This document shows positions 45,360-54,796 of a stretch of 64,000 nt of DNA, one piece after another (within the stretch, counting starts at the first letter, position 1; the number at the start of each line of letters is the position of its first letter). This DNA is from Pochonia chlamydosporia 170. Taxonomy: Eukaryota; Ascomycota; Sordariomycetes; Hypocreales; Clavicipitaceae. The stretch covers positions 3,844,001-3,908,000 of the forward strand of contig NC_035792.1 of the NCBI RefSeq assembly GCF_001653235.2, written 5' to 3'. The position numbers were made by a program, and so were the translations under genes. Below the pieces are notes generated by a model. The model made no database searches, had not been told where the DNA came from, and was given only the letters and a program-made list of their open reading frames with translations.

Positions 45360-45798
45360 ATGTCCAGCCAAAGCCAAGGAATACGCCTTGTACATAACCC
45401 AGACGACTCTGGCTTCCGACTGCTTGAGCTCCCGCCCGATTTGGCAAATCTTCTCGAATCCGATACTGCACCAGTGTTAGTCCCATGCTGCTAACTTCTA
45501 CCACTTTTCTTTCTGACCCTGCCATGGTAGTGTCACACTTGAATCCTCAGATACTTCAGCCGTACTTCGCACACCAGACAAAACATACAACCTACGCCAG
45601 AAAAACACGTCCAATGACTTATTTCTCTTGCGGCCACGGTCTGTAAGAGATTCGCCAGAGCAGGAATTGGCGGTTATATCAACAATCCACGAAACTGTAG
45701 AACTTGATGTTGTGCCGGAAATGCCTTCGCGGCAGGATAAACTGGCAGACACGGGGAGTAGGGGTAAATGGCATGAAATGTTTGGAAAGGGCCGATAA
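45360..45798 (+). CDS. dcc1: Dcc1-like sister chromatid cohesion protein, short form
   Basis: Predicted 127 residues, exons 45360-45475 and 45531-45798. Dcc1 forms, with Ctf8 and Ctf18, an alternative clamp loader for PCNA needed for cohesion. Visible motifs are FRLLELPPDLANLLES, SSDTSAVLRTPDKTYNLRQK and NTSNDLFLLRPR, the Dcc1 N-terminal signature, then IHETVELDVVPEM. The protein ends RGKWHEMFGKGR. Yeast Dcc1 is about 380 residues with winged-helix modules that bind polymerase epsilon; these are absent here. There is no space for them, because rad4 ends 225 bp downstream on the other strand. The donor (CAGT/GTTAGT) and acceptor (TGGTAG) fit. Whether this is a true truncation or the usual form in this lineage is unclear. 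Confidence 0.78.
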
Positions 45799-46023
45799 TG
45801 GCACCCGGAAGAAGTCAATGGTGCTTTCTCTAAGTCGACATTGACTTTGTTCGATTTTATGAGCAGCATGAGCAACGCCAGCGGGATTATGCATGCACCT
45901 TGATGATAATTTACAACGGAATATCAAGAAGTATCCCTTATCATGGTTGCGGGTTCACAGAATGGCCGCTTCATCATGCTCAAGAGCAGTTCCATATAGT
46001 TGAACATGTCCAACAAGACTTTC

Positions 46024-48849
46024 CTAGTGATGCTCTATGGTCAATCCGGCATCATCAGCCGCATCATCATCATCATGACTAACGGGGAAGAAACTCGATG
46101 TATGATGCTGCTCCTCTTCATGATCCTCTTCATATCCTTCCGGAAGAAACCCACCAGCCGTATCCTCATCTTGCATCATGGCGGCAGAATGCACATGATC
46201 TTTTGATGCGCCCGCTTTGCCATGCCCAAATACCGACACGCTCTCATCAACCTCACCATATTCCTGTCTAATTCTCTCCACGATTCGCAGACCCATGATG
46301 AACTTTCGCCATTGTCCAAGCGCAGCTTTCCGCCGCTTCTCGTCCTCCTTCCTTCTGCGTTCTGCTTCGTCCTTTGCAAGCTCCGCCATAACATCGTCGT
46401 GGTGCTCTTCTGGAATAACAACACCTTGAATGACAGGAACTGCCATTCGGTGTCCAAACTCGAAGTCGATAACAGCTTCTGCGTAGTCAATCTTTAAACG
46501 CTTGCACACTTTGATTGCGCCCCTGAAAGGAACATGCGCTGCGCCTTCAGGCAACATGTGCTCAACGAAGAGGTCAATGTTGCTGTATACTGGTTAGCAG
46601 AAGTGCAAGGTGGTTCTTGAGGCTACTTTAACTTACCCGTATTCGTTTTTGGGAATAATACCGTTCTCAATAGGGGGTGGAATAATCCAATCCGTTTGTT
46701 CATAACTATACAACCCTTGTAGCACTTTCTGCCCAGTGGCAGCCTCAGCTTCAAGAATTTCCCTACGCCGATTAGTTGTCGCGGCGCGATATGGGACTCT
46801 TTTAAGAGGTTGTTCTCCTGCCAGAGGAGCGCGACCCTGTTTGTGCCAAGTTTCCGCGCTCTTGACGTGTAGCACGTCTGATCGTAGGTAAACGTCTTCC
46901 TCTTCAATCTTGCCTCCTTTTGCCTTGTGCCTGAATTTCCGAACTGGCTCGGCGCCACGTTTCAATGCTTCCTCTCGCTTCAAATGCCTTTCGAGAACAT
47001 ATTCCTTGGACTGTTTGTAATATTGAAGCGTTTCTTCACCTTCCTTCACTTCCTTCTTTTCTGCTTTTGCGGGCTTTAGGTCGCTTGAATCCTCGACCTC
47101 ATCTACTTCGGTAATAGGGTGGGCTTTTGTGCCTCTCCTGTATCCCGACATGGCTGATTTAAACCAATCGAACTCCTCATAGCGCTTTACTTTGCCATGC
47201 CGGTTGTAGACTGGGATTTTTTCTATTGGCATCCGGACACCCTTTGTCCGACCTGGAAGTACTTGTTTTCTTAGGTACCTGACTGTCACATCTTTTGCCG
47301 TGCCATCAGGCGAGTATCCAACAATATAAGCTGTGACTTGTCGAGCCTTGTCTGCTTTTTGGCCCCGGGGTTCAAACGCTTCAGTGATTTCTCGATTAGT
47401 CGCAATGAGATTCTTTATGATTGGATCCACGGACAAGTACTTTTTGGTAACAGGCGACAGAACTTCTATCCAGTAATGGGGGTACTCTAGATCTTGATCG
47501 AATTTGGGAGCGGACTTTTTGGACTTCGTTGAAGTGGTTTCAAACTCCACGATGGATTCGTCATCAGTGTCTTGGTACTCTACTTTTAAATCATCCTTGC
47601 CATCTGCTTTGCCCCCGAGTGAAGTTGCTGAACGGCTCGGCCGTGTTCTCTTTGAACCGGTTGCTTGGGATCCACGACCAGTCTTCGTCGTATTCTTCGA
47701 ATCGTTTTTCGATTTGGGCCTCGCGGGTTTTACATCTTTTGCATTCCGTTCGTTCGGACCCGGCTCTGGATCCGCATCTTCTAAGCGGTTCCAGCCAAAG
47801 CCCAAAGGCTGCAAACTGGCAATCATTCTAGCCTCGAGGTTAATACCACGTAATAACGCAGTAAAGAGTTGCGCTCCAACATCTCTGCTACCCTGACAGT
47901 TTATAGCATATTGCCGAAACTCTTCCAAGCTGGCTACTTTCTCCCCAAACCGACTGACATCGTCGAACTCTTCTTTGTATGCCTTGGTCAGTCTGTCAAG
48001 CCTCTCCAATGCCATGTAGCCCCATTTCCGCAACCCTGGGGCGGTGATTTTGAACCGTTGCTTCCACCACGAAGTAAGGGATTTCATCAACCGGAACAGA
48101 GGGTCGCCATGGCTCATGTCAATGGCACCCTCCTCAAGTCGTTTTGCTGCAGAACCCCAATCACGAGGCTCATGCTCCTTCTTTTTTCCCTTGGACTTGC
48201 CCTTGGACTTGCGATTTGATGAACCAGAGTTGGCGGACGGTTTGGCAAGACCAGAATTTTGCCTCCAACGGTCAATCTCATCCCACATCTTAGGTGGCAG
48301 ATGAGAAATCATAATTGCCTGAACTTCAGGATCACACAACCATGAATTTCGTACAGCATTGTGCCAAAGAAGGGAAAGAACGTGAATGCCATGAGTAGCA
48401 TTCCGCACCTTTCTCTCGCGTTTTGAAGGGCCTCTCTTATCACCGTACACATTTGTCAGTGACAGCCGAGTATCTTTGTTTAGCGTCAGCTCTAGGTCAC
48501 CAGACACAACTGGCACGGCTGAGTCAACCGGAGTCGGAGCCTCAACGTCCTCAAATTCGAAGTCCTCTTCGTCGTCTTCTGATGCTTCTGGGCCGAGCTT
48601 CGGTCGTTTTGCAAGAGGCACGTCCTCGAAATCCTCATCGGATAATGACGAAAGGGAGCTTTCGCTATCACTGCCATCATTTAGGCTCTCAAAAAAAGAC
48701 CCAGAAGTCTTTCCGGATGATGGTGCTGCAAGGGCATCTAAGTCATCATACAATGTTGGCTTCCGCTTGCTCGACGTCGCAATTGTAGACTTGGGTTCCT
48801 TTTTATCGGGCGACCCGCGCAATCGCTTGCGCGGAACATGAGGTGGCAT
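46024..48849 (-). CDS. rad4: DNA repair protein Rad4/XPC
   Basis: Predicted 923 residues, exons 48849-46637 and 46582-46024. Rad4 with Rad23 recognises helix-distorting lesions and starts global nucleotide excision repair. The N-terminus is acidic and Ser-rich. The transglutaminase-like domain contains ATHGIHVLSLLWHNAVRNSW, LMKSLTSWWKQRFKI, RDVGAQLFTALLRGINLEAR and, after a basic insert, YPHYWIEVLSPVTKKYLSVD. The beta-hairpin domains follow: YVLERHLKREEAL, VYLRSDVLHVKSAETWHKQG, DWIIPPPIENGIIPKNEYGN across the intron, and FRGAIKVCKRLKIDYAEAV. The tail is His/Asp/Glu-rich. Start ATG is at the conserved MPPHVPRKRLRG. Confidence 0.95.
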
Positions 48850-49177
48850 TTCGATGCGAATTGTCGCAGAAATTCATTCTGACGACAGGGAAGAGAGCAG
48901 AGCGTGAATTGATGAAGATTCACGACAGTGCACAGAGGAAAAGCATTCCGTCACAGGCCTGGCGCGCGGAAACCACACGACTCCACGTGACACAATTAGG
49001 CATGGCAGATTACCGTGTGACAAAGACGGGCATATCACATTGTGGTATTTTCTTCATAACATGCATTCTATTTATGCTATCATTATTCTCATGAAGGATA
49101 TGTATGGTTTAATTCTGGGTATCGCCGCTCCTCAAAATTCTCGGCAGGGCCTTGAAGCATCCTATGCCCGCTTCACA
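48850..49177. other. rad4 promoter and 3' flank of the AN1 gene
   Basis: Tandem minus-strand genes; no further gene seen. Confidence 0.5.
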
Positions 49178-50104
49178 TCACATCTCTATCAAGTCCGCTG
49201 GAGCTCCCACTCCCCTCAGCAAAATCACAGTGTTTCCGCTTTGCAGAGCTGCCCCGATCTTCTCGCTGTAATCCAAGATCCTGCCCCCTTCAACGTGAAA
49301 TACACGCAATTTGTCCTTCTCTTCCGAGCTCTGGTTGTTGATATTCTGAACTTGTAGACCAGTGGCAGCTTGATCCAAGAGTCGGCCTACAACCCAGTCC
49401 TTGGAGAAGAAGAAGTCACCCTTGGGCAATTTCGCTTTGGCCGTTTCTGCTTCAGCTTCAACATACAAGTAGATACGCTTCTCTTCTGGAACTTTCTTGT
49501 CCCCCTTTGCAGTCTCCTTGAGCTTCTTGGTCGCCACCACTCTAGCCGCCGCCGAGCTAGGTTTCGGCTTCGGCAGTGCTCGCCCTGCTTGCTCTTTCTT
49601 TGCTGAGCCCCAAGCTTTCAGCCTGTCCAATGCTGTTCGAGTCTTTTGCGCGACATCTATTTGCATTGGTCGCGCTCCAATGGGCACCAAGTTTTTGCAG
49701 CTGTGATCCTCCTTTAAACGGTGCTTTAAACAGTAATCGCGATTACACGTATCGCAGTGCACGCCCGGGGTCAAAGATGTGCCCACAACTGTCTTGCATT
49801 CTGGCGATGCGCAAGGCTTCTCGGAAACCTTGTCTCGTAGAGTCCTTCCTTGACCAATAGAGGGTTTGGCCAGGTTGGCTTGTCTCTTTCGTTCTGCCCA
49901 TGCTCCGGCGTTGGCGCATTTGTGTGAGGTCTCCGTTCTATGATCTAAGCAAAAGGTTTTTGTGCAGGACTGGCAAAGAAATGGTAAAAAGTCGAGTTGG
50001 TTGCAGTATTCGTACTGGCAATGCTTCCCCACCAGAGTGGCATCGGATTTATCTCTCATGATGTAGCTCGTTTCCTGAGCGGCGGAACCTGATGATGACG
50101 ACAT
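49178..50104 (-). CDS. AN1-type zinc-finger protein with ubiquitin-like C-terminus (Cuz1/ZFAND1-like)
   Basis: Predicted 308 residues, no intron. The ATG at 50104 (MSSSSGSAAQ) is the start, as the longer frame begins with TTG. Two AN1 fingers are seen: CQYEYCNQLDFLPFLCQSC with FCLDHRTETSHKC, and CASPECKTVV with GVHCDTCNRDYCLKH. A Lys/Ala-rich linker leads to a ubiquitin-like domain (RIYLYVEAE, FFFSKDWVVGRLLDQAA, LRVFHVEGGRILDYSEKIGA). This order matches yeast Cuz1, which links the proteasome and Cdc48 in arsenite and proteotoxic stress. A TATATATATATA run lies only 27-38 nt upstream of the ATG, so it is unlikely to be the TATA box. Confidence 0.88.
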   Translation of the reverse strand: MSSSSGSAAQETSYIMRDKSDATLVGKHCQYEYCNQLDFLPFLCQSCTKTFCLDHRTETSHKCANAGAWAERKRQANLAKPSIGQGRTLRDKVSEKPCASPECKTVVGTSLTPGVHCDTCNRDYCLKHRLKEDHSCKNLVPIGARPMQIDVAQKTRTALDRLKAWGSAKKEQAGRALPKPKPSSAAARVVATKKLKETAKGDKKVPEEKRIYLYVEAEAETAKAKLPKGDFFFSKDWVVGRLLDQAATGLQVQNINNQSSEEKDKLRVFHVEGGRILDYSEKIGAALQSGNTVILLRGVGAPADLIEM

Positions 50105-50695
50105 GGCTGCAAAGGAAACCGGCAAATAGGTATATATATATACAGATAAGGCTTTTAAGGGTGTGCAGTCAGGCAGAACGGAGCGTCGTCAATGCTCCAG
50201 ACCGGTGGCGGTTGAGAGTCTAGTGCAATGCTCAGTCTAGTCGCTGACCAAGTGTGAGCATTTCAAGTGAGAGGCGAAGGAAAGCTCTGGAAGACTCGCG
50301 AGTCGCGACTGGCCAAGGCGCTTACGTACTGGAGCATGCGCCTCAATCACAAACGAGCCCGTCACGAGCCCTTTCAAGCAAGCTTACAAGCGATACAACA
50401 AAGCCAAACTTTGACTCGTAATAGACATTTGTTCTTTTTTGTTTCTGCAGAACAAGGCATGCACCTTTTGTGCAAGTCATGACCCCGGATCAGGCCATCC
50501 ACATCAAGAATTATGGGAACAAGCTCTCCCAATGCGCATCACCAAATATATTTGTTCATGGTGATGAGATTTGACTCGAGTGTAGTAAATTTACAGCAAA
50601 CAATTCTTTTTGGATAATATTGATGAGCTGAGCGCAACCACCGTACCAAACGCCGGAACCAGAAACATATAGGCCATACATCCGAGATCATCCCA
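50105..50695. other. Intergenic
   Basis: Promoter of the AN1 gene and 3' flank of MTP18. An alternating TA run lies at 50131-50142. No gene seen. Confidence 0.5.
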
Positions 50696-51610
50696 TCATT
50701 CCGTCTTAGTCTTGACCGGCTTGTTGAGCATATCCTCACGCCCGGTAGCTGGTGCGGTTCCCACGTATTTCTTTCCACCAACAGCCTCGAATCCCTTGTG
50801 GAATACCCATTCTACAGCGTTCTCAACCGGCTCATCAAACATCTTCGGTAAGAACGGAACCACGGCTAATCCAAGGCCAATTGGGGCCCATGTGCGAATA
50901 GTAGCGTTCTTCGCATTTTTTAAGGCTCTCCCAGAATATCTCACAACACTGTGAATCGTAAAAGCCGGAAGACCCATACTTGCAATGCTTTGGAAGATTC
51001 CTCTTTGGACCATAACGGTTCGCCAGTCCTCTAGAGGGCTAACGACGCCTGGTGCAAGGTTTGAACTATTGTCAGCTGACAGTCCAGTGATTTTTTCTTG
51101 ATGCGGCGTTAATTGAAGCTGGGGATTCAATATACGCTGGTTGTGCCAGTACGCTCGATATCCCTCGTGAGACACATCTCCAAGTATATAGAGCCAAGAG
51201 ATACCATATGCAGCGCGGACGAGTTTCGGATGTGCTACCGGTCGAAACGATTCACCAATATCGGATGTATAAGCGACGTAGCGGTGCGCTGACAAGAGTA
51301 TGGTTCGTAATCTGGTAGCATAGGCGGCATATCGAAGCTTGGTGTCGGTGGTTGCGGGAGCGCTAGGTTGACAATCAGCAAATACTGACTAGGAAATCTG
51401 GTCACACTGTGCTTACTATCCATCAATAACATCGTCAAAGAAGCGACTATCCTGATCCGACTTGTCAATAATATTTTGAAGCCGCTTAGGTAGCTTTTCT
51501 CGAGCTGGCAATTTGTCTGGGTCGAAGGCCTTCTTCTCTTGGCTGTTGGCGTCCGGGGACGGCTCAGGTTTGGGCTCCTTCGGATCGTTCGGTTTCCCCC
51601 ACCAAGGCAT
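50696..51610 (-). CDS. Mitochondrial fission process protein 1 (MTP18/MTFP1)
   Basis: Predicted 286 residues, exons 51610-51417 and 51362-50696. MTFP1 is an inner-membrane protein that affects mitochondrial fission. Exon 1 encodes a Pro/Glu/Lys-rich segment (MPWWGKPNDPKEPKPEPSPD) ending DSRFFDDVIDG. After the 54-nt intron the conserved core appears: RYVAYTSDIGESFRPVAHPK, LVRAAYGISWLYILGDVSHE, RGIFQSIASMGLPAFTIHSV, RTWAPIGLGLAVVPFLPKMF, DEPVENAVEWVFHKGF. Three or four membrane segments are visible. It is divergent from the ATP synthase k gene with only 367 bp between the start codons. Confidence 0.9.
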
Positions 51611-51977
51611 AATGAGAAATGATATGATATTATTTGCTATATGATGCGAAGATGTTTGCGAAAGTTTCACGGGAAAATTGAGGGTTTTGATCAGCTACCC
51701 TCTCACCTCGCTGATGATGGAATGCTCGCCCGGAATCACCCATGGAGCTAGCCCACTGCATTTTGGTGACGTCGCAATGCCCATGCTCTAGCTGGCTAGC
51801 CGAGCAATACCCGCTTTTCGCCTGCAATTCCAGGCACGTTTTCGGGATTTCAGTCTCCAATTCAAGCTCCCTGTCTTTGAAGACGGTAACAGAGACGCAT
51901 TTCTACCGTCGACCTAATTGATCACCGTCGCCAATTCGCACCGACCGACCTCCCAATCCACACCCAATAGTCTCACA
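51611..51977. promoter_or_regulatory. Bidirectional promoter of two mitochondrial genes
   Basis: 367 bp between the start codons of MTP18 and ATP synthase subunit k. A CRE-like site TGACGTCG lies at 51767-51774. Confidence 0.6.
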
Positions 51978-52310
51978 ATGGCTGGTATCGCTACCTACAA
52001 CATTGCTGGCCGACAAGTCGGCGGCCACTACGTTCGTTTGCCCTCGACCTACGGCAAAGAGCCACGATATTGAGAATGTGCTAACTCGGTTCGCAGCTGG
52101 CCATGGGCATCCTCGGTACCCTCTTCGGCGGTGTCTACTATGCTACCTCTGGTCCCAAGAAGAGTGCCGCCGCCGCTACTCCTCCGATCAATGCCTCCAG
52201 CTCCGATGAGGCCGATTTCATCAAGTGCGTTATTTCATCGGGCGACCGAATCATGCAGTGACTAACCGCAAGACAGGAAATTTATGGAGGAACAGGAGAA
52301 GAAGCAGTAA
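51978..52310 (+). CDS. atp19: ATP synthase subunit k (Atp19)
   Basis: A 71-residue protein in three small exons (51978-52031, 52097-52224, 52277-52310). Subunit k is a small membrane component of the FoF1 ATP synthase that supports dimer formation in the mitochondrial inner membrane. The sequence reads MAGIATYNIAGRQVGGHY, then LAMGILGTLFGGVYYATSGP (one membrane helix), an Ala-rich stretch, and SSDEADFIKKFMEEQEKKQ, which matches Atp19 in length and order (yeast 68 residues). Exon 1 uses a GTTCGT donor with branch TGCTAAC. The last exon is 34 nt. Confidence 0.88.
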
Positions 52311-53271
52311 GGGGCTATAAGAAGTGGCTGGGAGCGAAATGCTGTAAGAATTGAACAGTGTACATATACTCTGCATAGGGTGCCGTCTTAGAATTGATTC
52401 GCGCAGCTCGCAGATGCGCTTGGAAACCATTCGGGCTTTCATTGTTGTAGTGACAGAACCATAGAGAGGGATTGTTCGTTTCCACTAGCAACTGGAACGG
52501 AGTATGAAACACCATCCAGTATATGTGAGAAATTGTTGAAGATTCCCTTTGCATTACATGTTTACTGCCGACATATATCTATGGATAAAGAGAGCAATAA
52601 CCTAGGAGGGTATTACATTGAAGTGCGCAAACTGTGACTCCTACCTAGACCGCAATATCTCGCCCGCTGTCACATATACTGTTGCGTGTTTGAGCACTCA
52701 CCTTGAACCAGTCATCTGGGTCATTTACCTGGTAATGCATTGCTTGTGATAGATGCAGTGGGAGCTTGGAAAGTAGGTGCTTCTACTCTATAAATTGTGA
52801 CTAGACCTGAAAGAAGAATGTGACCCATCTCTCAATGGCTAGTCGTTGTCGATATTAAAGCCTTGATACATTCAGAGTCTGGTCGTTCATGGGTATTTTG
52901 AAGACCATACTTCCCTTTGGTCTCAGCCTGAGATGTATTTACAGCGACGAATTCTCCCTTTGAAGCGTTATCCGCTGTAATCGCATGCATTAGTTTGAAA
53001 TTGGGTCGCGCTAGTTCCTTATGCTAAAGTCGAAAGCAAGTGGACAGTTCTCCCTGTTTGGTACCCACTATCAGACATGGGTGAACTCTGTACTAAGGTA
53101 CGTTAGCATGTACCTTTGTCGCATAAATGCGAGCGAAGTTGGTGGTGAAGAATCACGTGTCACCAGCCAATATATCCCGCCACATTACGCCTTCCTTGAG
53201 CTGGAGTCCTCGATACAAAGATATGCTCATCTACAATGCCTCTGTAAAACCATTTCACAACGCCGACGCCA
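52311..53271. other. Intergenic, about 1 kb
   Basis: 3' flank of atp19 and promoter of the CENP-B-like gene. No gene or RNA recognised. Confidence 0.5.
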
Positions 53272-54408
53272 ATGGCTGATACAACCACCGACCCTGCCTT
53301 GGTAGCAGCAGACCTTACCCAGCCAACGGATCTCCAGTCGCCCAAAGAAAGACACTCTTTAACCCTCGATCAACGTCGCGCACTTCGGAGGTGGGCAAAC
53401 TCGCAAACGATTCGACCCGCGCATAAAGCGTGTATCGAATGGTTCTATTCACAATATGGCCAGCAAATAAGTCAGTCAACGGTGTCGCATTCACTGTCAC
53501 CGAAATACTCGCGGCTCGACGGCGACAACCCGCAGCTCTCAGGCTCTCGCTTGCGATTTGGCAATTGGCCGGACGTTGAAAAGCTCGTTCTTCTATGGTA
53601 TCAACAAGTTCAGGCGTCTGGTCGCCAACCAACAAATGACGAGCTCGGGGAAAAGGCGAAGTCTATATTCGTTCAATTACCGCGTTACAGGGACGAAAAC
53701 GCGCCCGAGTTTTCTCCTGGCTGGATACATCGATTCAAGAAACGCTATGGTCTTCTTGTCCGACGACAGCGGCGGCCAGGGGAAGGTGGCATCGACCCTG
53801 CCGAGGATATCGACTACCTGGCCGACTGTGTTCCCAGGGTGATGGCTGTTGCCCCTGATACGAGCCCTGCCGCTATCAAAGAACAAGTCCTCCGCGTAGT
53901 TGGAGTGGAAGCCAGCCTCAACACGTGCGCCTTGGTGAGAGACGAGGTTTTGAGGAGAATGAATGCTGAACACCAATCACCACTGCCGCAACATACAATG
54001 GCCCATCCCGAACCTATTCCTCCCCCGCCGCCTCCACCCGAGCAACCAATGTATGCGGATGACGACGCGGAAATTGTCCTTCAGAATGCTTTGCGTCAAC
54101 TCCAACAGGAAGAGCAGGCAGCCGAGGAACAAGCAGCCGCCGCCCGAGAGGAACGAGAACGAGCGGAGCGGACTGGACTGCATGCAGCTGGCATAGTGGC
54201 AACACCGGGCGGACGAGAGTCTGTCGATCCTCGGTACGGTACGCCTGCGCAGGACATGACACACGACCTGACTCTTACACCCATCCACTCTGATGGGCCG
54301 ATTTCGTCTAATGAGCGACCCATACGCTGTCCTTTCTGCGTTAATCAGCGCATGCTACGCACAATCAAGGAAGCTGTCGAGCATATGTCTACACATGTTG
54401 TTGTGTGA
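53272..54408 (+). CDS. CENP-B/ARS-binding-protein-1-like DNA-binding protein with C-terminal zinc finger
   Basis: 378 residues, no intron. The N-terminal helix-turn-helix (SLTLDQRRALRRWANSQT, ACIEWFYSQYGQQISQSTVS, HSLSPKYSRLD) and a CENP-B-type Tc5 helix-turn-helix (FGNWPDVEKLVLLWYQQVQA, ELGEKAKSIFVQLP, FSPGWIHRFKKRYGLLVRRQ) match fission yeast Abp1/Cbp1 and pogo-like transposases. The DDE catalytic domain is absent. Instead there is a Pro-run, a Glu/Ala/Arg-rich probable coiled coil (LRQLQQEEQAAEEQAAAARE), and a C2H2-like finger at the end (CPFC...HMSTH). It therefore looks like a domesticated transposase DNA-binding module acting on chromatin. No terminal inverted repeats were seen around it. 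Confidence 0.82.
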   Translation: MADTTTDPALVAADLTQPTDLQSPKERHSLTLDQRRALRRWANSQTIRPAHKACIEWFYSQYGQQISQSTVSHSLSPKYSRLDGDNPQLSGSRLRFGNWPDVEKLVLLWYQQVQASGRQPTNDELGEKAKSIFVQLPRYRDENAPEFSPGWIHRFKKRYGLLVRRQRRPGEGGIDPAEDIDYLADCVPRVMAVAPDTSPAAIKEQVLRVVGVEASLNTCALVRDEVLRRMNAEHQSPLPQHTMAHPEPIPPPPPPPEQPMYADDDAEIVLQNALRQLQQEEQAAEEQAAAAREERERAERTGLHAAGIVATPGGRESVDPRYGTPAQDMTHDLTLTPIHSDGPISSNERPIRCPFCVNQRMLRTIKEAVEHMSTHVVV

Positions 54409-54796
54409 GCAACGCGCGCTGGCAAGTTGATGCCGCCCTCGATGGATAGCATTCCTCGAAGGATGGTGGGATTTGGAGGGCTTATTACCCCATCAAAAGC
54501 CACCGATGATGATTACCCACAAGTACCGGTCTGGGTTTACAAAGATGGCACTGGAGTTTAGGATTATTATTTGCAAGAATTAGGCGTATGTCATTTCCTT
54601 GAGCTGGCAGGGGGTAAGGTGTTATCGTGTGCAAGCTATGTCTGCAAGCTACTACAGACAATTGCTAGGTCCAAATTCACGCAACTTTATGAGCTTGAAT
54701 GAAATAATGAAATACTTTTATCAAATCCGCCTTAACCTGGTGTGTATCCAAAAGGCAATGTATTATATGCATGGCCACATTTGTGAGGCTGGTATC
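54409..54796. other. Convergent 3' region
   Basis: Flank between the CENP-B-like gene and vps36. Nothing else seen. Confidence 0.5.

Noticed and set aside
50131..50142. TATATATATATA as TATA box of the AN1 gene
   Set aside because: Only 27-38 nt from the ATG, so transcription would start at or after the start codon; more likely a microsatellite in the leader.
53272..54408. Intact pogo/Tc1 transposon
   Set aside because: No DDE domain and no terminal inverted repeats or target-site duplication seen.
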